DNA from: Brienomyrus brachyistius
Taxonomy: Eukaryota > Chordata > Actinopteri > Osteoglossiformes > Mormyridae
Length of the DNA stretch: 64,000 bases
Reading direction: 5' to 3'
NCBI RefSeq assembly: GCF_023856365.1
Contig: NC_064552.1
Span: forward strand, 7,927,160 to 7,991,159
A program made the position numbers and the translations under genes. The notes under the pieces were generated by a model, which saw only the letters and a list, made by a program, of their open reading frames with translations, had not been told where the DNA came from and ran no database searches. Shown here piece after piece: positions 46,073-57,530 of this stretch (position 1 is the stretch's first letter; each line of letters starts with the position of its first letter).

Positions 46073-46984
46073 TCATGTGCCACAAGAGCTTCCCTAATAA
46101 AAATGTGTGACTTTGGCTAAGCAACAGTGTCTCTTTATAATTGGTTATCTCGATCCACTCCCATGAGTATAAAATGGATGATTAAGTACAACCCTCTGCA
46201 GAAACATTTGCACATGGTGTACACATTGAACTCATGAGTGTTTTGTATTATTGTGTATTATCTACCATTAGTCGGTGGTATTAAAGGGGCCACAGATAAT
46301 GGATTCTGTGAGGGATTATTGAAGTGGCTCCAATGCTATCGGTTCGGTTATGTGATAATGCAGGGGCTGAATTAGCATACAAGTACATTTCCATTCCTGT
46401 TCTGCCCTGATGGAGAGTCGTGATTCTGATACATGTTCAGTATAAAGTATAAAGAGATCCAGTATAAAGAGTACAGTTCTATGAATTGTGGTGACCTCAT
46501 GTATAAAGGTCTTAGTGTATTTTTATGAACAGAGCTGAAAATAGTGTTGCTCTGCATTTTCTGGTAAGTGCCATTTACTCTGTGCTAAGAAAGTTTTGCC
46601 GTACAAGAGGGGTACAGTCCCGGGTAAATCGTTAGGTAAATTCTTTAAAACAAAAGGACGTTATTGCTTCCACAGGTAGCATCTTCTCTTTGTTATTGTT
46701 TTTAATGAATGCTGACACTTGTGTTTTTTTTGGAAATCAGAGCAGCCTAATATTTGACCAGAATGCAGTCAGACGGCACTGAAGTTCTACCGGTTTCGCA
46801 TTACCATTTGAATGAAGTTACCGTGCATATTAAAGCTCAGTTTCACTCGGCCTGAAAGCCCAGCCCAGGTCTGTACAACACCTAGGATAAAGTGAAATTA
46901 AAACCTGCTTTCAAGATGTGTCACAGTTAATTCAGCTCTATTTTAGATGGAAAAGGTACGTTTGTCATAATTAAGCTGTTAGCT

Positions 46985-47420
46985 TGACTAGCTTATGATG
47001 TTTTGGCGCACGCTGCTCAGCAATTGCCAGCCACCATCTGAGACGAGGCGCACCGTGCGAGCCAGGCAACTGGTCTGCCGCCAGCGTCTACGACTGTTTA
47101 CAGCCAGGAATGCTTTATCAGACGGGGGAGATACATGGCTTTGATTAAACAACGAGGCAAGTTTTACAGACTCTGACGGGATAAATTGGTGGAACATCAG
47201 AGTCTCTAGAAAATGAAGACCACCATTTCAAAATATGTGCTTTTGTCGTTTCTCCATGCAGTCAACACCCAGTCCTTACAGGTAAATCCACCCGGCAACT
47301 TTCGACCCAGATGAAATAATGTGCTTTGAAGTGGCAATAAATATTTCTCTTAATTTAATTGCCGTCCCTTTGGCAGAATAAATATACCTGAAGGAGAGTC
47401 ATTCCTAAAATTAATCTGAC
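46985..47420. promoter_or_regulatory. Conserved-noncoding-like block, two lobes
   Basis: The left lobe (46985-47200) is CpG-richer and carries GGCTTTGATTAAACAACG (TCF/LEF core at 47139-47145 joined to a FOX/homeodomain-like core). The right lobe (47250-47420) carries CTTAATTTAATTGCCG, GGCAATAAATATTTC and TTAATCTGACAGG. Frames are short and unrecognised. Among the better enhancer candidates here; unverified. Confidence 0.32.
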
Positions 47421-47686
47421 AGGTAAATCAGAGCCTGTGTGAGGTCTGGCTGTTTGCAAGAATCAACATGCAGCCATTGGCTTCCATTTTGCCAGATAGT
47501 CAATACCAGCCCCACCCCAGGCCTTTTTATTTCACTCAACCATCCACGGAAATGATTCTTCTGAAAGTTGTCACTCGCAAATGAAATTTTCTTTGGGGGG
47601 AGGAAAGTAGACTTTGAATAATGACATGTTGTTACTTTGAAGTGAAGCAAACAGAGAATACTGTGGAAACTCAAAACCCTGAATTT

Positions 47687-47723
47687 CCCCCCCCCCCCCC
47701 CCCCAAAAAAAAAAAAAAAAAAA
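47687..47723. repeat. Compound homopolymer C18 then A19
   Basis: Eighteen C followed immediately by nineteen A, without interruption. Confidence 0.96.
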
Positions 47724-47850
47724 TTCTCATAGAACTGTAATGGTGCGAATGCCTTGTCTGCTGTTATCAATACTGCCGCAAAGCTTAATATTAAAATAGC
47801 CTTATCAAGATTTCTAAAGTGTGCCACAATTTTCTAAAAAAATACATGTA

Positions 47851-48145
47851 CAGCCTCTCCCCAGGTCCCAATGGGGTTATGTTCCGATAAACCTATCGTA
47901 AGGTGAAAATATCGTAAGACAAAAATGCACTTTTATACAGCACACCTAACCTAACAATCACAGCCTAGCCTAGCCTACCTTAAACAAGCTTATTAGCTGA
48001 CAAATCATTAGCACAAAGCTTATTTTAAAAGTTGAAAGTTGAATATCTCATGTAACTTATTGAATAGCGTACTGAAAGTGAAAAACATTTATCCATCATA
48101 AAGTTGAAATATCGTAAGAAGGATCATCGTAACCTGGGGAGTGTC
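47851..48145. mobile_element. Tigger/pogo-type MITE, 295 bp, TA target site
   Basis: Ends are inverted: left CAGCCTCTCCCCAGGT, right (minus strand) GACACTCCCCAGGTTACGAT. A TA dinucleotide lies at both junctions (47849-47850 and 48146-48147), the Tc1/mariner signature. Subterminal ATATCGTAAG motifs occur at both ends. The interior holds CTAGCCTAGCCTACCTTAAA and TGAATATCTCATGTAACTTA. I recall the latter two, in this order, from nonautonomous Tigger-type elements of mammalian genomes. No coding capacity. Confidence 0.78.
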
Positions 48146-50870
48146 TATTTCTTAGAGTTGCATTTACTTCAGTATTAAAATTATTTTTGGACCAATCACC
48201 GGGAAATACTGATCAACTAGCTGAACTGTAATGCTGCTCTTTAAGTGACACCTCATTGTGTGTGCCCAAATTTGAATTCAATTTCTTTTCTCGGTTAACT
48301 AATTAACATGATTTATGACCCTTGTTGCCTTTATAACGCACCAAAACAATAACAGGTCTTCTCTCAAAAGTAGGAGCTACCCTGCCAAAACAGTTTCCAC
48401 TGTGCTGGCAGAGAGTCAGCATGCAATTGTAAATTTGACTCCTATGCATTGAAGTGTTGACCCCTTTTACATCTGAGTTCATCAAGGGTCAGGAGTTCAA
48501 ATCTCAGCCTGAAAAGTTGAAATCTGGGCTCTGAACTTCTGACCCTTTTAATGTAAAGAGGGCCAAGTAGTTAGGATCCAGGACTTATCAGGGCTCCCAT
48601 TCAAGTGTACTGCCCAACAACATAGGTGAAGGAAGGTCATTTTTAGCATGGCGATGTGAGTCACAGCTGACTCGAGAGGCTGAACACGGAAATGAAGTTC
48701 AACTTGCAGGCAAGTTCACATACTCTGCTGGCAACCTTAGCGATGACATTTTTGCACCTATTTTCACGTCTGGCTCCTAATCTGTTTTGATTTTTTTTTT
48801 TTTTTATTTCTCTCAGTATACTCACAAATGCATTGCTGTTGTAACGGAACTGCAAATATGTTATTTTGTGTCGCGTCGCAGAAATTCCCGGATCATACCT
48901 GTTGTTTTAAATCCTCCGCAGCAACTTCTACAAACAAACTGAAAAAGGTTATTAAGAAAGTTTGGACTCTGTACAGTAACTATAATACTGCATGTAAACA
49001 CAGAAAACACACAATTCATTTTATTCTGTTTCTTGTTGAACTGGCATGGCTTATTCAAGCAAACCATTTCCTTGTTAAAACAAGGGGGGAAAAATTAAAT
49101 GTCTACAAGCAGATTTTATGATCTGATAAAGAATGCCATTTACTGTTGGCTGTTTTACTGCCTGCCAGTGTTTGTATGTGGACGGTTTTACAGCAGTTCC
49201 TCTATTATAGTTGTCAACTTGTTGAGAGGTTTTCACTGCCGTATTTTCTTCCAAGGTGTGTTCGTTATGAAAACAATATTATAAATCTTAGATTTTATTG
49301 ATATTGCTACTTAAAGTATCCATTAGGGTAGAATTACCACACAGATTTTCAACATGTAAAAAGAAAAATAATAAATGTATGGCAATTTTTGCAGAAGAAA
49401 TACCGAATGTCACCTAACTGAAAGCTTACTCAATTCTGCATATACCACTTTTTGCTGTCAAGGTATCAATGTAATAGTGTTAGTGCAGGGAACAGTTTGA
49501 ACTTAACACAAATATTACTGTAGCTAATTAAATTGTAAACTGGTGCCAACATTTGTGTCAGAGATACAGAGTATCTCTATGAGGGCCTGAAGGGCTGACA
49601 TCGTTTGCTTTTGACCTTTACATCGGCTAGCATGAAGCAAGGTATCGCTCATTAAGTCGTGTGGAATTTTGTTTGTGCCTGCAACCATGACAGACTGTAG
49701 GTAGAATACTTCTTAATGACTGATTTATGGTTTACTAGAAGCGTGTTAATTACACACTGTATGTGCCACTTGATGTATTACTTTTAATACTGTGGTTAAA
49801 AGAGGACCTCAATCCTATATGGAGAAAAACATTTCATTGAAGTGATAAAAATGTGATAGATGTCAGAGCACATATTGAAACATATCTGATTAAAACAATA
49901 TGTTAGAATATTAACTTTAGTTTTTTTAAGTTTAAGTTAAAAATAGTCTTTTGAGCATCATTTTAAGAATTAATGGCAAAAAAACACTTTTAAAAGGTAC
50001 TTGTATAAATGCCACTATTGCTTTCTGCTGAACTTTGCTTGTCATTCTCGCATTTTGTTTTCTTCATAGAGTGCAAACCGATTTGGCCAGTGTTAAACTG
50101 GGGTTTCCAAGAAACTACTGTTTTTGTTTTTGCACAGCATAAGTGGTTGGATGATGGATGGACTGTACGCGTTTTGTTTTATTATTTTTCAGAAATAACT
50201 GTGATTTATTTACCACTTTGCGTAAGTCTAGGTGATGGAAATGTAATCACTTTAATATATATATTTTGATTCAAATTTCTCTTGCAGGGCAGAAACATTT
50301 TCCCCATGACAAATGTTGGACTACAGTCTATACAGCCATATTCAGAATTAATCATTTATCCTTCGCTGGTGTTCATGTACAACTGATGGGTCTCACGCAT
50401 GCTTTGAGACTTTGGTTTACGCATGAAATCAAAGTATGATTTTAAGAATGTAAGTTGCATTGGATAAGATTGTCCAAGTAGTTAATACTAAGTAATATTG
50501 TGCGATTATACTGAAAGCGCAGCTTAAGTGCCTTGTACCCAGGATATAACAAGCGGCCCTCTGCTCATACTTTTCAAAACATGTCTAGTTGCGTTAGTTG
50601 GTTTTCTACATTTGTAGATTTGCATGAAGGTCTCTCTGTGACTCCTGTCCTCAGATGGATCAGTGGAATCCAAATTGAATGAGTCTGTTCACGATTGCTC
50701 TTTTGTGCTCACATGTTACAGTAAACAGAGGTCTTGAGCCGTGTACATTTTCCAGAGGTGATTTCGCATTTTATCCTGCTGTTCTTTGATAAGGGAAACA
50801 CTAATGGATTCTACCACTAAGGACTCTGCTTTCCATCATTGATACTGTAGCCTACTCATATACAAATAAG
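48146..50870. other. Gene-free stretch
   Basis: No supported gene or recognised transposon; AT-rich with a T17 run near 48789. Open frames of up to 97 codons overlap on both strands and resemble nothing known. Confidence 0.55.
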
Positions 50871-50882
50871 GCAGTCAAACCT
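50871..50882. repeat. Target-site duplication, left copy
   Basis: GCAGTCAAACCT, repeated exactly at 51050-51061 on the other side of the CATC-family retroposon. Confidence 0.85.
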
Positions 50883-51049
50883 CCATCCATCCATCCATCC
50901 ATCCATCCATTTTCCAAACCGCTTATCCTACTGGGTCATGGGGGGTCTGGAGCCTATCCCGGAAGCAATGGGCACGAGGCAGGGAACAACCCAGGATGGG
51001 GGACCAGCCCATCGCAGGGCACACTCACACACCATTCACTTTCACATGC
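50883..51049 (-). mobile_element. CATC/GATG-tailed teleost retroposon, 167 bp, with 12-bp target duplication
   Basis: The minus-strand 3' end is a GGAT/GATG tetranucleotide tail (seven units, 50883-50910), preceded by GGATAAGCGGTTTGGAAAAT, AGGCTCCAGACCCCCC and CCTGCGATGGGCTGG. The insertion is bounded by perfect 12-bp repeats GCAGTCAAACCT at 50871-50882 and 51050-51061. Target duplications of this length plus a simple-repeat tail indicate LINE-type target-primed insertion of a SINE-like unit, 5'-truncated at 51049. Best-preserved of the four family copies (others at 10300, 20900, 43680). Confidence 0.88.
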
Positions 51050-51061
51050 GCAGTCAAACCT
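51050..51061. repeat. Target-site duplication, right copy
   Basis: GCAGTCAAACCT, identical to 50871-50882. Confidence 0.85.
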
Positions 51062-51705
51062 GATTTACAGTAATCATAAGACTTCTTCAGGAGTCTTGTG
51101 TTATGAATGTGGCTCAAAATAGTTGATCATCATATTCACTGAGCTCATGCTAACGTGCTCAGTAATACGTACATTTGTATTTGTAAAAGATCGTCCATAA
51201 TATTTGTTCTCAGACAATTTCCTTGCTCTTTAACCTTTATTTCAGTGACATATTAATATCACACCCTACACATTGGTTGTCTGATTGGCACCGAGTGCGA
51301 GGGGTCACATTCTCCCCATCTTCCCTCGGTTCCGGGCACCATTGCAGTCCTGCGCAGTTTACACCGGAAACCTTGGACCCGTTCTTGGCTGCATCTTGTA
51401 AAATGAAGACGCCTGATTTTCATGCGTTATGATTTGTGAACAAATCGCTGCATCGTTATGCTGCAGTTTTATCTCTGTGGTTGTGATAGCTTAACAAACA
51501 AGCACAAAAAAAACAAAACGATTATCTTCAGGGGGTCTGGATGATATCTGGTATAGTTGATTTCAATAGATGAAAAATATGCCATATGTGTGAGTTACAA
51601 TTCATGAGTCATGTCTCTTCAACAAATGTGAATATCCTGTAAAAAAACAATATACAAATAAAAAGATATGCAACAGCTTTACTAAAAATTCACTTAAAGT
51701 GCAAG

Positions 51706-51910
51706 AGTCACAAGGCTAGCCTAGTGAAAATGCTTCATTAGTGGCTGTAGCACTCGTGCTATTTTTCTACTATCTGCCAAGCAGGAATGAGGCTGAACCG
51801 AGTTGAGATTTATTTAGTTTTCCATTACAATCCAGAATCCGGACTGTGGCTTTGGTAGCAATGTAGAAAAAGAAAAAATGGAAGGTCACAGGGCTAGCCT
51901 AGTTAAAATG
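51706..51910. repeat. Imperfect direct repeat of a 27-bp block, 178 bp apart
   Basis: GTCACAAGGCTAGCCTAGTG followed by AAAATG (from 51707) recurs as GTCACAGGGCTAGCCTAGTT followed by AAAATG (from 51885). Weaker similarity continues downstream (GTGGCTGTAGCACTCG against GATTGCTGTAACGCTAA). It may be an old tandem duplication or the ends of an unrecognised repeat element. Confidence 0.6.
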
Positions 51911-53729
51911 ATCGATTGCTGTAACGCTAACTAATCTCATGACGCAGCATCTAAATAGTGTCAGAAAAATTGCGATAAACAATCGTAATTCAAGAAATTA
52001 CACAGCTTGATTTAAAAGTAAAATAAATGGCACATATCTAGCCAGTTCCATGGACTTGCATCAGTTGGAAAGCTTTGCTCCGTGAAGCCGCAAATTGTAT
52101 AGGTAGCATGTACGTGTACAAAAGTAAGGGCAAGAATACAGTGAAACATGCCAAATGTTATATCTACTGTTTTTCAAAACCCTTTGGATTCTTCCTCTCA
52201 AATGGTCATTTAAAATTTAGAGTCATGCTGCTGTAATGTGTTGGCTAAGCAAAGACGTACTGTGGTTCTATGTATTGTTTCAGCATGTCATCCTCCTTGC
52301 TGTATTAGAGAAATGTGTTAGATTTTGCTCAGTATTCAGTATTTTGGTTTCCGTATGCTAAAACGATTTGTATTAAAGAAGAGCATTGTCAGCCGGGACC
52401 CTTGCAGAAGCATTTTGAGATCTATACTTTCATCAGGCTGGGTAGAACTCTAAGATTAAGTTGAGCATGTATGCCATATTGTTGCAGTTTACATTTTTCC
52501 CCACTAGTTATTTAAAATAAAGAACAGATAAGATGCTGTTTGCGGAGAGATTTCACGCAGTTTAACTATTCGCAGTGAAAGGGTTGTACTCAGCTGAAGT
52601 CGTTGCATCGCGCAATAATTCTGTTCCCTTAAAGACATCAGTTATTTACTTTGTGTTTCTATAGACCACCGAGATATGGAAATTGAGATGACGATTATAT
52701 AGCCCTGCATATATCGGTAGCTTTATGTATATGTAGCTACATATTTATATGTACATACAAAAGCAGACATGATCAGGCCATGTGCATCCATCGTGCATGC
52801 ACACATCTTTTTAATCATCCCAGCATCCTTTCCTGCTATCAGAATGACTTATTAATGTCCAACGGAGGAGGATTTTCAGCTGGTTATATAAATGAGTGAT
52901 TTCAGCTTCCGCGGTGCTCGTCTGTGCGGCACGAGTGATATTGTCGTCGGTGCATTATTGCTTCCCCCGTTTTCTCCTGTCAGGATGAATTCTACCCCAG
53001 GTGTGCGCAAGGTTCAAATAAGGAGCAACCCAATATTATAAAGGAGCGATAATGAGTTTCCCTCTGCTTACGATGGACCTGCGTGATATACAACTTGCAA
53101 TTAAGCATGGCTTGGTGGTTCAGTGATTAATGTTTATACGATTCCTAAAGGAGCAGCGTGGACCCACTGTCACATCCTTCATGGTGTTTACAGCTTTGCG
53201 CGTATTAACAGGAAGACGGAGAGGGCCATTTACAATTCCGTAACCTTTATGACAGTGAACTCCTTAATCAACATTTTATTTCTTTTGTAACACTTTTAGT
53301 CATCTACAAATGTCAAAATAAAATAGGCCTATGAAATATTCAGAATCAGCATCTTAAAAATGGACATTTGTGATTTTCCAGGCTTTGCTTTTACATTTAT
53401 CGAGGCCTTTTATTTTTATTTAAGGACAGTCCTAATAAATGGTGGTGCATCTCAGAAAGGTTACAATCAGTCACTGCTGCAAAAAAAATCCAAGAAGACA
53501 ATATATTTATGTGCAATTCACTGACTTTTATCATCATGTGTTGTTCTTTTTCCATGAAATGTAGAAGAATCTTTTGCAAAATACTTAAAGAAATGTCTAA
53601 ATTGTTTACTCGCAGCACAGCTGTCTTGTAATAGCATCAGAAATAATTCAGTCATTTTAAGGGCTTAGACTATAGCTTGTAGCCAAGACAGTGCATTGTG
53701 GTCCCTGGTAGGCTGGCAATGCAAATAAC

Positions 53730-53856
53730 CATGTGGCAGTGGTCATGTGATAGTGGTCATGTGACTGCTGCAATGCATTGCATTCCCACAAACTATCATG
53801 TGGCAGCAGTCATGTGACTGCTGCTACAGTATGCATTCCACTCCCACAAAGTTACT
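53730..53856. repeat. Diverged tandem duplication, about 60-66 bp unit, two copies
   Basis: Unit 1 (53730-53795) and unit 2 (53797-53856) both run CATGTGGCAG, GTCATGTGACTGCTG, TGCATTSCAYTCCCACAAA in order. Unit 1 also has an internal 14-bp duplication of AGTGGTCATGTGAT. Not a recognised satellite. Confidence 0.8.
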
Positions 53857-54247
53857 AATGCTCAGCCCTCTTTCTGGTGATTACAGGCTGAAAGGCAAAC
53901 ATAACAGTTTTTTTCCAGCTGAGATACCAACTCTTATTTTAGTTACACGCTGTAAATATTATTGTCACGTGTTTTTGGTTATAAAATTTTCGATAAAAAT
54001 TGTGTTAAATCAAATGCTAATAACAACAAATCTCTTCAATACATGTTTCCAGGCACTTTGTAGTAGATAATTTGACTTCAAACTGAGAACTAAATGCTCA
54101 TTGACGGCGCCATTTAAAAAATAGGCCAAAGTTTACCTTTAATATACACATGGTCCTAGTGCCCCCGAGTGTAGAAAACCACACTGGCAATGTGGCACAG
54201 AGGGGCATTTAAAATCACATAGAGACTAGAGATGGGTCATTTGATTG

Positions 54248-54260
54248 CCCCCCCCCCCCC
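54248..54260. repeat. Poly(C) tract, 13 C
   Basis: A pure run of 13 C. Confidence 0.95.
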
Positions 54261-54519
54261 TTCGAAACCTCCTGTGCAACCCTTCTCTGCCATTTTCTTT
54301 ACCTGATATTTTTTTTTTTATTTTCTTTGGCTTTGTTTAAGTTTCGTGAGCTTAGTAAACCATAGCTTTCAATTCCCTTGTTCTGGTGTTTTTTTTTTCT
54401 TAAGATCAGGAATGATGAGCAGAAGGTTTCAGGCTCAATCCTTGAGCAAAGGGGCTGGCGTGACAGGGATTATTATTTATTTGTCATCTTGGATGTAATA
54501 AGCTGTAGGTACAGCATGG

Positions 54520-54660
54520 AGAGCTCTTGATTTATTGCTCTGTCGACCGCCACTAGCAGGACGTCTGCTCTAGCGTGCCGGATGAATACCACGCTGTCAG
54601 CTCCGTCGATCCGTCTCCGTCGCCGCTGCCTCAGAACACTTTCCCATTTCATGCCAGAAT
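54520..54660. promoter_or_regulatory. Small CpG-rich conserved-noncoding-like block
   Basis: About 140 bp with roughly ten CpGs, densest in CGTCGATCCGTCTCCGTCGC (54604-54623, approximate), in an AT-rich setting. On the minus strand a 65-codon frame contains a run of five Arg but no recognisable domain. Could be a short exon or an unmethylated regulatory patch. Confidence 0.22.
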
Positions 54661-55554
54661 ACATAAACAATCTTTCATTATTTTGATGCCTTTTTCATAT
54701 TTGTTCTTCACAGAACATGAAGTTTGAATTTATGACCTGTCTTTATATTATTTAACTGGACTGCCCACATTTTCCGGGCTTGCAGTTTAACACTGCGAAC
54801 GATTCCTAATCGTACTTCGTGGCCTGGTTTTATTTTTATTGGAAATCTAGTTTCCCGGCATAACACCAGTCTATGGGTATTTGTAAATTTATGAGGTACA
54901 CGGTTTAATGTGCACACTGTGCAGTTTCAAATGAGCTGGGTGCCGAAGATAACACTACACTTTGGAATAACATTAAATGTTAAACCGTTTCATTCCTCCT
55001 TTTATATATAAATTGGAAATCTAACTTGCCGTAGTTGAAATAGCTTATGCACTTCAGCTGCAGTTCTCAGCTGTCCTTGCCACATCCCTCTACATTAGCG
55101 TCAATTTTAATCTAATGTGCAGACTTGCGTTGGCCATGATAGACATCTAATATCATGGTCTCCTGGTGCTTAATGGCATAATAGAGACCCTGGCATGTTT
55201 TGACATTAGGAAATTTAATATTTTGTGCTAAACTGAGCCATTTTGTTGCTTTGTTCCCTGTTGTAATCCAGCAGAATCCTATAAAAAAAAATCCTTTGCT
55301 GTCCCTAATCGGTGATGTCTTAATCTTGTTAAAGTTGCCGCTTACAGATAGGGATTATTGGGTGGGAATATTGGATGATGGGATATATGCATTTAAGGGA
55401 ATCAGAGTTCCTTCCTCATTCTTTTACTTTCCATTTCCCTGATATTACTGTTTGTTTGGGGGAGGGGGTGGATGAGTTTGGAGGCTTCTTGTCGGATGGC
55501 GGGTGGGGGTGTAGCTAAAGTGGAACAGACTTTGTAAACAGGGAGCTCGTTCAG

Positions 55555-55860
55555 TTGAAGGTTTATTTGAAAGTGGACGTAAATGAAGCATCAGAGAGAG
55601 CGCTTACCTCACCAATCACGAGCGGCTGCAAAGGCACATCGGCACGACAGGACTTAATTAATACGAGAAATTTGTTTTGCGTCCTAATAAAAGACAGAAC
55701 AGAGCTGCCCGATGGCGGAGTTTGCATCTGACGGGTTTTCACACTGTAATCTGTGAATAATAATAACGTACCCAGTCAGCGAGCCAAACACAGAGCGTGT
55801 AATAGCAGAATAAATTTCTGAGAGTGTTGATCATTACATATCAGAAAATCTTTTTGCACC
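55555..55860. promoter_or_regulatory. Conserved-noncoding-like block
   Basis: About 300 bp with GGACTTAATTAATACG, CACCAATCACGAGC, GGAGTTTGCATCTG (POU-like) and GTTGATCATTACATATC. Mixed composition, above-average CpG for the window, bounded on the right by an A15 run. No frame of note. Inference only. Confidence 0.3.
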
Positions 55861-57029
55861 AAAAAAAAAAAAAAACGTGTTAATGACAAAAGGAAAACAG
55901 CAGCCGCTCGTCTCTCCCACTAGGGTCCAAAATGTCATTTATTATTTCTCAGCTGGATATCTATCAAGTTTATGGGTTAATTTTTCTGTGGACCGTTATT
56001 TATGGACTTTTGTTTGTTTTCAGCCATCATTACTAACAATACGGTTAATAGCAATCATTAGTTATCCAGTGTAGGTGTTGATGCTTCAGATGCAAGCAGT
56101 GAACTGAGAATACTCATTTGGTAGCTGAATAAAGGTTTGACAGGGCCCATTTGTAATAAGCTCATTCTGTAATGTCCAGCCTATTAATAACATTTTGTTG
56201 CTGTCTAATTAGTTGTCTAATGCGAATGGCCTCATGGAAGAACAATTTTTTCTTTGCCGATTTGAAGTAAAGAAAAAAAAAAACTTAATGTCAAAAACGC
56301 CGTGCTGTACAGTACTCTGTGTTGGGATGAGTTATGGATTTTAAAAAAGGCATTTTTCGGTGTAAATCAATGGCAAACATTTCTTCTGAAATGTTAAAAT
56401 GGATGTGAAATATATATATATTTTTTGCTGAATCTATATTTGTTTGCTCGCGATATTGGTTATTAGCGAAAAAGTAGACAGTACTGAGGCACCTTATGCA
56501 ACTGCACTTGGGTTTTTCGCCTGTTTTGTGGAGATACCGGGGCGAGTTTCTGTTTGCAGGCGTTGCTTGTGCAATGTGGACCATCTGCATGACAAACACT
56601 CACAATATGCCTCATGTAACATGCTTCTATATCTACTTAGGTACTTGGATGTCTTCAATATATCCAGTCCTGCCACATCTGTACGGCATCAGGATATATT
56701 TCATATCCTGCGTTCTACATATTTTAATATATACTGACAACCTGACACTGTTTCAGGAACATGTTCTCTCAATGACAGAATTCATTTTTCTGTTGGTCTT
56801 TCTCGAATATGCATTTTTATGAATTTAAATCAAAATGCATATGAAATGCTAACTTTATATTTATCTGCATATTTTTCGATTTCCCTCGACAGAGCATGGC
56901 TGGCTTACACACCTTGGGGGTGGGGGGTAGTCTTAATGTGGGCAATATCGCTCTCAGGATTTGAAGTTCGACATCATCATTTGTGTTGTTTTCGCGGCTC
57001 TGAAACAAGCTTTGAGGCTGCACTTCATT

Positions 57030-57530
57030 GTTAGCACCGGCGGTCCGCGCTGGGCTCTCTGCGCCTTCTCCAAACCACAGTTGACGTAGAGCTTATCAAC
57101 CCTTAATTAGTGATACATTTTCTCCCTGTGATTCTATTGACGTGCATGTGGGAGTGGGGGTAGGAGACACAAATTGAGCTGCAGCCTGAGTGGAGTACGA
57201 ATTGTTTTAGAAAATTCTATACCTTCCCGCTCTCCCCCTCTCGCTCTTCTCCTTCTCCCTCTCCCTCTCCCTCCCTCCCTCTCTCCCTCCGTCTCTGTCT
57301 CCGAGAAAGGCGAGGGGCGGCGTGGCGAAATGAGGTGCAGCATTAGTGTTTTTTGCTTGCCTGTGCAATAGAAAACGACAAGCGTCAGGGACTCCGTCAG
57401 CAGATCAGGGCGATGCAGATGGGAGGCGAAAAAGCTCCCCAGTGGCGGCGGTCCTGCTCGGCCGTGATTGCGGGAGCCGGGATGAAGTCAGCACTGACAA
57501 AGTGCGCCGATTGATGGATGGACAAAGCCG
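57030..57530. promoter_or_regulatory. CpG-rich islet, candidate promoter or 5' exon
   Basis: This is the most GC- and CpG-rich stretch of the window, with about twenty CpGs between 57298 and 57515, preceded by a pure CT-rich tract at 57227-57303 (GAGA-type on the minus strand). A 75-codon plus-strand frame (57346-57573) is rich in Arg, Asp and Ser and has no recognised family. A clear TATA box is not seen, which is normal for CpG-type vertebrate promoters. Alternatives are an alternative first exon of a neighbouring gene, an enhancer, or a chance islet. Confidence 0.35.
57227..57303. repeat. Polypyrimidine (CT/CCCT)n tract
   Basis: About 77 bp almost entirely C and T, including CTCCCTCT and CCCTCCCT repeats. 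On the minus strand it is a GAGGGA purine tract with triplex-forming potential. Confidence 0.9.

Larger units (their letters stand above)
45888..47850. other. Gene-free stretch
   Basis: No supported gene. It holds C14 at 46059, a regulatory-looking block at 46985-47420 and the compound C18A19 tract at 47687-47723. Confidence 0.55.

Noticed and set aside
48480..48660. Possible further SINE (GGAGTTCAAATCTC looks B-box-like)
   Set aside because: No A box, body or tail consistent with a known family, so not reported as a feature.
50882..50910. Independent (CATC)n microsatellite
   Set aside because: It is the 3' tail of the retroposon, inside its target duplication, and not an independent array.
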